Part shown: positions 10,101-17,377 of the stretch, piece by piece | How the letters are laid out: the number at the start of each line of letters is the position of its first letter | Position numbering within the stretch: the stretch's first letter is position 1 | Origin: Pleurotus djamor | Taxonomy: Eukaryota; Basidiomycota; Agaricomycetes; Agaricales; Pleurotaceae | NCBI GenBank assembly: GCA_029747585.1 | Contig: JAPEVF010000932.1 | Coordinates: 1 to 17,377, forward strand | DNA length: 17,377 nt | Direction: 5' to 3' | Position numbers and translations under genes: made by a program | The notes under the pieces: generated by a model | What the model was told of the DNA's origin: nothing | The model's input: only the letters and a program-made list of their open reading frames with translations | The model's database searches: none

Positions 10101-10668
10101 CGGAAGTATGTTCATCGGATTGACATGATCTCCCCTACATGCAATGAGTGCCTCCGAAACTTATCGCATGGGAAAAAATGGATGCACTGTGTTGGTTGTT
10201 ATCACGCGGTTAGTAGAGACATTGTGAGTACCCCCTCTGACTTCAGTTCACTTCAATTTCGCTGATCGTCCCCGTTACCCCAAACAACAATAGTGCCTCA
10301 AATGCTACAGGAAACAGTCGAAGCGCGGGTCACCTTGTATATTTATTCGATGCATCGTCCCCGTCGCAGCCCCTCCCAGAGGGCTTTACTCTCAAGTTCC
10401 CATCGAAGAGTTCTATGTTGCCTCTCAAAGCGATAATGATGATGACAGCACCCTTGGAGAGTTAGAATCTGACCCTTCGGAAGACGACATCCATGAAATC
10501 CAAGGGAGCGACATCAACCGCTCGGAAAATCCCTCCAATCAATCGGTTGCCTCATCGTCTGCAACGGCAGCTAGCTCGCCGCCTAGGGCATCGCCCTCTC
10601 CCAAGCCCTCTTCGCAGCCACATCAAAAGAAGTCTAGTAGAATATCGCGCTTCTTTCGTTTTCGCTGA
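7158..10668 (+). CDS. NLR: NACHT NTPase with C-terminal cysteine-rich module (frame broken by one base)
   Basis: A STAND/NACHT P-loop NTPase. Six exons fit: 7158-7276, 7320-7715, 7769-8904, 8971-9954, 10014-10223 and 10294-10668. They give 1072 residues if one T of the T7 run at 8047-8053 is discounted; as written, the frame shifts there (about residue 265). Residues 1-40 are Asn-rich with FNDVAGDQVNN, a common N-terminal style in mushroom NACHT proteins. The P-loop is GAPLLGKS (97-104), Walker B is VIVIDAVDEA ending at 203, then a sensor-like RFFITSR and ADGLFIY near 297-303, and a winged-helix-type region with LVHRYFRSWI. About 590-750 is a Pro/Ser/Thr linker. The C-terminal module begins at LWRI (753) with cysteine pairs at 854/857, 879/882, 921/924, 937/940, 949/952 and 963/968. 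The tail is acidic and Ser-rich, ending in a basic RISRFFRFR. No WD40, ankyrin or TPR repeats are seen. A role in non-self or heterokaryon recognition is inference from the family. Confidence 0.85.
9577..10353 (+). other. Cysteine-rich module in the NLR (12 paired Cys)
   Basis: Residues about 753-968 of the NLR model. In order: LWRIYAV, a Gln/Pro-rich insert, CSICEHIAGDLVI, CEDCLTDD with FILFIW, CNEC, KKWMHCVGCYHAVSRD, CLKCYRK and CIFIRC. Phase-0 introns 9955-10013 and 10224-10293 bracket a 210-bp exon. The CxxC pairs plus the His residues of MHC and CxHA suggest several bound zinc ions. I do not recognise the module as a named family; the nearest relative in this window is the protein at 15506-16344. 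Confidence 0.8.
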
Positions 10669-10881
10669 AGCTTGAAGCACTCGCTTCCGGGATACGCTCA
10701 AGTTCAATATATAGCTTACGCTGTCTCATACTCACATTATCGGTATCCAAGCATACGTACCATCGATTGCAGTTAGACTTGAAGTTTTGATCGTTTCGTG
10801 CCCCCTATCCCTCGATGAATCAGCCGAACCTACTGCTTAGAAACTCACCTATAGGGTGAGTCATCTCTCGGACCCAATACA

Positions 10882-10889
10882 TATAAAAG
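10882..10889 (+). promoter_or_regulatory. TATA-box-like TATAAAAG
   Basis: TATAAAAG lies 45 bases before an ATG at 10934, with a pyrimidine-rich stretch between (CCTCTCACTTCTTG), a typical fungal core-promoter layout. A small imperfect hairpin, CTCACC-tatag-GGTGAG (10844-10860), sits about 20 bases upstream. The gene it would serve is not recognised, so it may instead belong to a long terminal repeat or other element. Confidence 0.4.
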
Positions 10890-11663
10890 AGTCTCACAAT
10901 TTTTACCTCTCACTTCTTGTATTTGCCTAGCAAATGTCACCAACGAACTCGGTCGCAAGTGTTCTAGTTGAAGGTTGGAACAAACATCCATTGCAAACTG
11001 GCGTTTCAGTTGCAGTGGAGCAAGAAAGCGTACTCGGAACTTCACCAGATTGCTCTTACCCACCAAACGCATCTACGAATCCCTCGAGTCGGATATGGAT
11101 ACAAAAAGCTCCCATCGAAGGCGGCGTGACATCAGTCGGGATCCCCCACATCACCTTGCTTCAGCAAGGTCTCTCAAGACTCTACTTTTTCCTTTTTTGT
11201 AAGGTATATCACGTTTATGGACGTCTCGACCCTTGTTTTGGGCGTTTATTGAGCGCTAGTCTACTCCGGACGGGTGAACCGTGCGAAACTTCCTTTTATG
11301 TATAATCTGCTTATCCGCATTTAGGTCCTGCCTGTTTTGGCGTTTCGAACTTCGAGTCAGCTCTGTTTAGTTAACGCTGCTTCGCCGCTTTAGATTGTTT
11401 CCGCCCTCTGTCGTCTTACCTACGTCTACTTGGTTACTTTGGGATAAGGTAATCTAGCATCGCTCTCATGGCCTGGCACCATCCTGCACATCATCAAGCC
11501 GATGTCTAAGACTCCTTCCTCACCTCAACGACGCCATTGGTTTCTGTACGTCTGCATCTGGACCTCCGTTGCTACTGTGGCAATCCTGTGGTCTTTACAG
11601 CGTATCTGCTGTTTGCCTTGCACGTTCCTGCTCTTTCTTTCTTAACCATTTCTGAGTTTGCGC

Positions 11664-11693
11664 GTCGAGTCCAAGTCGAGTCCAAGTCGAGTC
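11664..11693. repeat. 11-bp tandem repeat, 2.7 copies
   Basis: The unit GTCGAGTCCAA occurs twice in full and once as GTCGAGTC. It lies in non-coding CT-rich DNA about 70 bases beyond the end of the helicase relic (its 3' side on the minus strand). Confidence 0.8.
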
Positions 11694-11757
11694 TCTAGAT
11701 TCGTCACTCTCAGCACCTATCAGTCATTCGCTCGAGTTGCCTTTGCCTATGTCTCAT

Positions 11758-12640
11758 CTACAGTGGGTATCTCTCCTTTGGCTCGGTGCTATGTCCTTGT
11801 AATCTAATGTCCTCCTTGGCTACTAGATCCAGATTGGGGTGTTTCGTCAGTAACTTGCTGTCGACTTTTCGTAGCAAACAAATTGTGTTCCGCCCTCGCG
11901 ATCTCGACAACGCCACGTACACATTGAAGCCCGTCAACCCGTTCCGATGGGGTTGTTTCAAATCGACTATGACATCTTCGATGGTTTGGCCTTGTGACTT
12001 ATAGTCCGTCAACGCGTAAGCTTGAGTTATTGGGAGCTCGTCAACAGGGTCTCCGGGTGGGCTCCTTGTCGTCCAGAATCATTACTGTCCTTCAAGTGCC
12101 GTTCAACAGGTTCAAACTTGTCGCTATATTCGCTCGGATCATTGCCTTCACCCCCACACAAATCTCCACAAATTCCTCGAGATTCTCCTTTTCTTTCCTG
12201 CTTAATTCAGCCACTTTCGCTCGTTCGTTTGTCGTCAACGTTTGGCCATCATCTGCTCTTCGGTCGGCCGCTGGACACACGTAAATGCATCACTTCGTTT
12301 CTTTGCTGTACTTGCGCAGAGCCGCCGCATTCCATCGTTTCCGTACGCTGTTGCGCGGTGTGATCAGAATGGTGTCTTTCCTTTTTTCGGTTGCTAATTC
12401 TGCAAAGTCGCCTTGTTTGTTGTCAAGGACCAGACAATCGATCATGTCGACATCGGCTGCTGTGCACGAGCCGGTCCTTAATCGCGTCAGCATGCCATTC
12501 CATTTTTCGTCCCGCACCCTCATTTGTTGATCGAGGATTACACAGGTCTCGAACCTCTCGAATAGGTCCCTGCCTAGAAGTTGTTGGTTGGTGTGGAGTA
12601 AGTACAAAGGTGGCGAGGTCTTCCGATGGGTAAAGAACAG
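11758..12640 (-). pseudogene. Relic of a PIF1/Helitron-type DNA helicase (5'-truncated)
   Basis: Read on the minus strand from about 12625, the order matches the C-terminal half of PIF1-like helicases: LLGRDLFERF, ILDQQMRVRDEKWN, RLRTGSCTAADV, ITPRNSVRKRWNAAALRKY, then GVKAMIRANIATSLNLLNGT (the NG-containing segment before motif V), LPITQAYALTDYKSQGQT (motif V region) and YVALSRSRGR (motif VI). Walker A, Walker B/DE and the QLPPV-type segment are absent, so the 5' half is lost. In-frame TGA codons occur after RKYSKETK (12290-12292) and after LNLLNGT. A frame change and a short loss precede DELPITQAY. Such PIF1-like copies in fungi are usually the helicase part of Helitrons; no Rep domain or Helitron ends were seen. 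Confidence 0.8.
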
Positions 12641-13007
12641 TTTTCGTATGGAGAAGGACGTACCTCCGTCAACGGATTTCGAAAAAAAGGGTGGATGAAT
12701 GGGAAAGGAATGTTTAGCATAGCCTAGTTTTGCTCCTGAAACTTTTATTGATAGTACAAATTTCGATACTATGGGCAACTATGGGTCATGTACTTATTCA
12801 CAAAGCGATAGAGAGCGATAGCTGAAGCAAGGTGATTCTCGGCGCCCTAAGCGCCACCCTAGTTGTTAGGCATGTGGCACAAGCCCGACGTTTTCCTATT
12901 CGATCAGTTCGGCCTGCGATCAAATCAGGGGAAGCAGAGGGGCCTCAGGTCGAGCGTAGTGAGTCGTTTATCTAGTGTTGGCTCGACCAGACTCCTTCAA
13001 CTCATTC
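12641..13007. other. Region between the helicase relic and the MFS gene
   Basis: No helicase motif is visible upstream (minus-strand sense) of about 12640, although an open frame continues to 12778. The rest is the presumed promoter and 5' region of the MFS gene; an in-frame TGA at 12960-12962 limits how far its coding part could reach. A short direct repeat AGCGATAG lies near 12802-12820. Confidence 0.4.
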
Positions 13008-15075
13008 ATGGCAGCTACCGCGTTATATAGAAGAAGGGCCTTGACCCACTTCGTTGCTCTTTGTTGGTGCTTGTTCTTGAATGGATGGAACGATAGCTCT
13101 ATTGGTGAAGATCTTCGCAAGATTAATCAGAACCGAGTTTACTGATTTCATTCGCAGGCCCCCTTCTCCCAGTCATCCAAAGGGACTTCCAAGTCAGTCT
13201 CTATCTCAATCATGCCAAATTTTCCCTCATCTTGTTCGCGTCCGTAGGTTAGCTTTGCGGTCTTGGCCCTGTTGTTCGTATCAAATTTCATCGTGAGCAG
13301 TGGTTTTTTCAATATTCCAGCATTTAAGCTCATGTAACACGATCTATCAACAAGGGGTTTGTGTCCGGTGCCGTCTTGAATGTCTGGCTCAATGATAGAC
13401 TTGGGTTTGGAAAGGTATGATCACCTTTGGCAGTTCTCGCGAAGCGCTTATCCTTAGCTATCTTCTTCAGGTCATCGTCCTGGGTGATCCCTGCGTTAAT
13501 TCGTCGCATTCCGTCACTGAAGATCGTCTAGGTGCTGTTTTTCAGCTATGTTCCTATGTGATTCAAGCTCCTCGGCCGCCCTTTCCTCTCATGGTCATCG
13601 CCAGCAGCCTTACCGGCTTCGGTCTTTCGCTTCAGGTTTTTGTGGTTCGCAGAGCGGTGACTGTTGCCCTGACCTCGATGGCCTTATAGAATTCTCAAGC
13701 TAACGGATTTGTCGGTGTGCTCAAAGATAACGAGCTTAAGCTCGGTATCCTCTATGCCTCATATGGTATGTACGGTATCCTCTTGCTACTTTTCGCAGCT
13801 GTGGTTTTCTTTTTTCTCGTGTCGGCAGCCCTGATGACTGGTATTGATCTACCATGATAGGCCTGGGCGCGTTCGCCTCTCCTCTTGTGTCGACACAATT
13901 TTCGGAACTCCCTCATTGGTCGTATCATTATATCGTTTCTGCTGTTATGGCAGTTTTCAATGTCGCTGCACTGGTCGCAGTGTTCAAGTTCAAGACTCAG
14001 GATGGTACGTTCATTTTTGTATCAACCAAGGATGCTGAGATATTTATGCCCTTGAAACCACAGAGGTGTTGGCAAGACAAGGCATCGAGCCTGGTGAAGT
14101 CATCGCTGAAAGGGAGAACAAGTTCAAGCAGATTATTAAATTCAAGAGCGTCCACTTTCTTGCTATATTTGCACTCATATACATCGGCGTAGAGGTCACT
14201 TTGGGGGGNCGCGTATCCGTCAATATGGGAGATTCTGCAACTCATCCTTTCACATAGGTTGGATTGTCACTTTCATTATCAATGAACGTGACGGCGGGCC
14301 GTCCGCTGGTTACATCTCCTCGGGTTTCTTTGGCGGTCAGTCTCCCAGTCTACTGCTGCTTGAAGATCGTCACGTTCGTACGAGCGGCAGGATGCTCGCG
14401 TGCCAAATTCCAACGGCTGACTCTGTTGGTCTTAGGTCTAACCCTGGGCAGAGTGGGGTTACTGTGGCTGAATAAATTGGTTAGTGGCAGGCTGGAATGG
14501 TGAACTTTGCGGTCAGTTCTAACTTTTGGAACAGGTCGGGGAACGCCGTGTTATTTTCGTCTATACGCTCCTCGCGATTGGGTTCGTGTGCCATTTATCC
14601 CCCTCGTATGGTTGAGTTGATTGGCCCTTAGACTGGAGGTGACGATTTGGTTCGTGCCCTCCATCATTCAGAATGCCCTAGCCGTCAGTTTTTTCAACAT
14701 ATGCTTCTCCGCACGCTGCATATACGATGACAACTGACAACTATGGATGATTAGGTTTCTTTCATTGGGGTTCTATTTGGACCTATGTTCCCCATAATCA
14801 TCAGTCAGGCGACCCGCATCTTCCCTCGGCGACTCTTGACGGCGTGCATCGGATGGGTTGTCGGGATTGGGACCGCTGGTTCCGCCGCGTTGCCGCTTCT
14901 CACTGGCCTCCTTGCTTCAAGATATGGAATCAGTTCTCTTCAACCATTGTGAGTGCCCATGCAAGAAGTTTGTGGATGCCATCTTGATCTGATACCGACC
15001 AGGATGGTTTCCATGATGTGTACGATGGTTGGTGTTTGGACTTTTGTACCAGCAGGGCAACGGCCTGTCGACTGA
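13008..15075 (+). CDS. MFS transporter (fungal MFS_1, Bsc6-like), 15 exons
   Basis: A multi-pass membrane carrier; its substrate cannot be told from sequence. Exons: 13008-13104, 13158-13192, 13248-13292, 13355-13414, 13471-13483, 13532-13635, 13690-13765, 13861-14004, 14064-14207, 14258-14335, 14436-14479, 14535-14581, 14632-14683, 14755-14948, 15003-15075. The total is 1206 bases, an exact 401-codon frame plus stop. Family marks in order: FLNGWNDSS and GPLLPVIQ after helix 1, NVWLNDRLGFGK in the first A-type loop, QANGFV, SPLVSTQFSELPHW, VGVEVTLG-like and TFIINERDGGPSAGYISSGFFGG, LTLGRVGLLWLNK, EVTIWFVPS and LTGLLASRYGISSLQPL. One exon is 13 bases. The N at 14209 falls at a splice donor and should be T. 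Only about ten residues precede helix 1, short for the family, so exons may be missing upstream. An in-frame stop lies 45 bases before the ATG. Confidence 0.85.
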
Positions 15076-15505
15076 CACAATTTGTCGTCTAAATTATGAA
15101 TGACGCTCTCTGAGCTCCCGTGCGTCATTTTCAGGATGTCGCATGCATCCTTTTGTTTTTGTTGGGTCAAGGGAATTGTCGTCATCGCCTTCTCTCAAGA
15201 CCGAGCTACTGAGAGTGAAGAAGCCTAGTGTGATACCGTGCTTCCCTCGCATTTCAAAAGCTTGAATCAGTACGCAACCTTGAACCCTGCTTACTATTTG
15301 CTACCTCGGCCGCAATCTTAGAGTGTTCATGCCAATTTCGCGTCTCCATTTCACATCTCAGAAGAGCCTTCGGGGCTGTGGGTTCTTCAGATAATCTTGA
15401 CATTCTGTCACCATCCATACGTACACGCATCACAAGCGTGTAGTCAATATCGATCGGCAATAAAGCTGGTCGAACGCCTATTAAGGCATTGGTACCCACC
15501 ACGCG
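15076..15505. other. Intergenic, upstream of the stand-alone module gene
   Basis: About 430 bases between the MFS stop and the next start on the same strand. It presumably carries the MFS terminator and the promoter of the next gene. Two minus-strand open frames (14940-15185 and 15254-15502) show no motif and are taken as chance. No TATA box or repeat was recognised. Confidence 0.4.
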
Positions 15506-16344
15506 ATGTCAACGAACGAACTGGACATGTCGTCTATCACCAACGTTCCCGGCGAACCTGGGGATACCTGTGCCATGACGAGCGGAAACAATGAAGCGCG
15601 AGTTCCATCCTTCAACTCAGAGCCGATTTGGCGCATCAAGGAAAATCCAGCTCGATACTACCGCCTCGCATCCCAGTGGACAAATCCCGAGTCATCCTTG
15701 ATCTCTGAGCAATACGAACTTTACGTGCCGGAGATACAAGCCGCTACGTTCAAGGAGAAACACACACAATTCTCAAGTTTGGACGAGGATGAACGAAAGG
15801 GACTGGTTTGCACGAGGTGCCAGAAGCTTTTGGGAGATTTGGTGATAGGGTTGGTGTCTAGAATCGTGGATAACTCGGACCCTCAGAGTTTGTACGTGAG
15901 TGTAATCGTGCAAGATTCGTGGCGAAGCTTCTATGTTGACGAAGGTGCCCGTAGTGCGAACGGTGTCTGACCAAGGATGAATCTCTTCGATCAGAGTCGA
16001 CGTTCATCATGTTCCATTGGTATAATCGTCTCCAAGTCGGCGAGGAGGATTACATTCCGAGTTGGAAAGTGTTTCAACCTGAATGCAACGACTGCAGGAA
16101 GGCCATTGGAGACCCTCGGTGGATGCATTGTGTTGGGTGTCGGCATGCGAAGAGTAGGGATGTTGTGAGTGCGTTTCCTCTCACGAGAAAATGGGTAGAA
16201 GTTCAAGAAACTCTGGTGTAGTGTATGTCTTGCTATCGTCGCATACTCCGGGAGGGTTCAGGACCGTGTGGGTTCATTCGCTGCACGCAGCTCAAGCTCT
16301 CGACCGACTCGGAAAAGGACAAGGAGGACGGGGAACCGACATAG
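15506..16344 (+). CDS. Stand-alone cysteine-rich module protein, 240 aa (paralogue of the NLR C-terminus)
   Basis: Three exons, 15506-15895, 15955-16164 and 16222-16344, are joined by phase-0 introns of 59 and 57 bp, both with GTGAGT donors and TAG acceptors. Residues 41-44 are IWRI, followed by about 60 mostly polar residues. Then come CTRCQKLLGDLVI (Cys 102/105), CERCLTKDESLR (131/134) and FIMFHW, CNDC (174/177), RWMHCVGCRHAKSRDV (Cys 189/192, His 188 and 194), CMSCYRR (201/204) and CGFIRC (216/221). The protein ends in an acidic/basic tail with no tail resembling the NLR's. The middle exon is 210 bp as in the NLR, and the MHCVGC block aligns without gaps. No NTPase, signal peptide or membrane segment is present, so it is probably a soluble zinc-binding protein. 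Possible roles are a partner, target or decoy of the NLR; this is inference. The start is the first ATG of the frame; a second Met lies at residue 8. Confidence 0.8.
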
Positions 16345-16505
16345 ATAGGCGTTGGTATTACGATGGGTATGATCGAGAACATCTTGAGCCTACACAAAAA
16401 TAATATCAAGAATAAAAATCCATACATACATACACTCCGCATCTCATCCAAGCTCGCTCCGTAGCCTACACACATCTCTCCATGTTCCAGATCATTGCGT
16501 CACGC

Positions 16506-17214
16506 CTATTGAATCTTCCTGGCCATTGCAGCCAAGTGGACCGTTCCTTGCCACCACACAACCATCAAAAGGCCAACAACACCGTGAAGAGTCCCCCAAA
16601 CGATCTCAGGAGTGACCTTGTATCTTCAGAAGGAGATTGGGTGAGCGCAACCTGTAAGGGTCGAGAATATGATACGCACTGCTCGAATAAGTCGCCGAAG
16701 GAGTGGGGGATGAACCGAGGGCTTTGATAGAGGATTGTGGAGCAGATACTGTGATACACGCATAACGAAATCGCAAGAGCACGTTTTCCCGGCAAAAACT
16801 CTATCGCAACGTGTCAGATACGCCCTTTTGTCCGAACCTTCCTCTGAGGGAATGAAAGTCAAACATACCAGGTAAGGAAAAGCACAGAAACGCGGCGATA
16901 CATGTGCCCAGAGAAAGCGCAGCGTAAAGCTAATATGTTAAACCGAGAAAAAGTTAGTGAGCAACACGTCATCTTTTCCTTTTTTCAGAAAACCTCAAGA
17001 TGATGACGTACCTTCAAAAAGACTAAAGTCGTATTGTTAAGTTGGAGGAAAGGAAGAGACTCCGGCGAGTATACGCCTTGGATAGCAATGGGAATTTCCA
17101 GAGCAATGTGGAGGAGGAATACGGCTGAACTGAAGGGTGTTAGTTCCCCTCGCCGACGTCGTCACGAACGATGACGAGAGCTACTCACAGCGGGCTACGG
17201 ACGGCAATGGACAT
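16506..17214 (-). CDS. Four-helix membrane protein, 146 aa, unknown function
   Basis: Read on the minus strand, five exons (17214-17189, 17129-17012, 16929-16869, 16800-16676, 16616-16506) give 441 bases with consistent phases and GT-AG introns of 59, 82, 68 and 59 bp. Predicted helices lie at about residues 9-27 (FLLHIALEIPIAI), 43-67 (VFLKLYAALSLGTCIAAFLCF), 75-93 (ALAISLCVYHSICSTIL) and 115-132 (VWGTLHGVVGLLMVVWW). A glycosylation-type NNTT is at 40-43, in the loop between helices 1 and 2. The C-terminus is short and basic (AMARKIQ). There is no signal peptide beyond helix 1. I recall similar small conserved membrane proteins in Agaricomycetes but cannot name a family. It converges with the stand-alone module gene; the stops are about 160 bases apart. 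Confidence 0.75.
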
Positions 17215-17377
17215 GGCGGTGATGGTGGTGGTTGAGGTTCAAGAGAGGTCTGAGTGGAAATGTGGGTCAGGCGAAGTCGTCTTCCCAACACGACAGCGAG
17301 CTTATCAACGCCCGAGGAACCTTCACGCGCTTGTGTGCCGTATGTCAAGGCACCATCCCCATCAACGCGCGTTCCCA
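17215..17377. promoter_or_regulatory. Upstream region of the membrane-protein gene
   Basis: The last 163 bases are the 5' flank of the minus-strand gene starting at 17214. They include a purine/pyrimidine-skewed stretch and no recognised core element. Whether another gene starts here cannot be told. Confidence 0.35.

Larger units (their letters stand above)
10669..11757. other. Gene-poor stretch with a promoter-like start and CT-rich DNA
   Basis: About 1.1 kb between the NLR and the helicase relic. A TATA-like element (10882-10889) precedes an ATG at 10934. Three overlapping frames run through 10934-11305, none with a recognised motif; one in the 10975-11202 frame, with Arg-rich RRRR and LLLPTKRIYESL, looks most protein-like but cannot be spliced with confidence to the ATG. 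Beyond 11300 the DNA is pyrimidine-rich with an 11-bp tandem repeat. This could be the edge of an old mobile element, or the remains of a short gene. Confidence 0.4.

Noticed and set aside
13148..13333. 61-codon minus-strand frame with Lys/Glu-rich sequence
   Set aside because: It lies opposite MFS exons 2-3 and their introns, which splice into a conserved transporter sequence.

Overview
The window looks like draft nuclear DNA of a basidiomycete fungus, most likely an Agaricomycete. Almost every gene is cut by many short GT-AG introns (mostly 48-82 bp) with CTGAC/CTAAC-like branch sites. It also carries a NACHT-type NLR of the kind expanded in mushrooms, a fungal-type MFS transporter and a Mtg1 mitochondrial GTPase. 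One undetermined base (N, position 14209) marks it as draft assembly. All exon models were read by eye from the sequence.

Layout, left to right: (1) the 3' part of a Mtg1-like mitochondrial GTPase gene (+, to 989); (2) a decayed copy (-, 2200-2619) of a small unknown gene whose open copy lies at 6111-6527 (-), each inside a duplicated block of about 0.85 kb; (3) just upstream of the decayed copy, a possible degenerate Cys-module remnant (-, 2698-3111); (4) a five-exon gene with a degenerate HNH-like domain (+, 3294-4804); (5) a six-exon NLR (+, 7158-10668) with NACHT, a winged-helix-like region, a Pro/Ser/Thr linker and a C-terminal cysteine-rich module in place of the usual repeat sensor; (6) about 1.1 kb without a clear gene, holding a TATA-like promoter; (7) a 5'-truncated, stop-containing relic of a PIF1/Helitron-type helicase (-, 11758-12640); (8) a 15-exon MFS transporter (+, 13008-15075); (9) a three-exon gene for a stand-alone 240-residue version of the NLR's cysteine-rich module (+, 15506-16344); (10) a five-exon gene for a 146-residue four-helix membrane protein (-, 16506-17214).

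The most notable point is the link between (5) and (9). The C-terminus of the NLR and the small protein about 5 kb downstream share one module: Leu/Ile-Trp-Arg-Ile, then CxxC plus GDLVI, CxxCLT, CxxC, MHCVGCxHAxSRD, CxxCYR and CxFIRC. It is split by two phase-0 introns at the same places, around a middle exon of exactly 210 bp in both genes. I do not recognise the module as a named family. An NLR with this module fused on, next to a free copy, recalls integrated-decoy or sensor/partner arrangements, but that function is inference only. The NLR frame is broken by one extra T in a T7 run, which may be a sequencing error or a real lesion.
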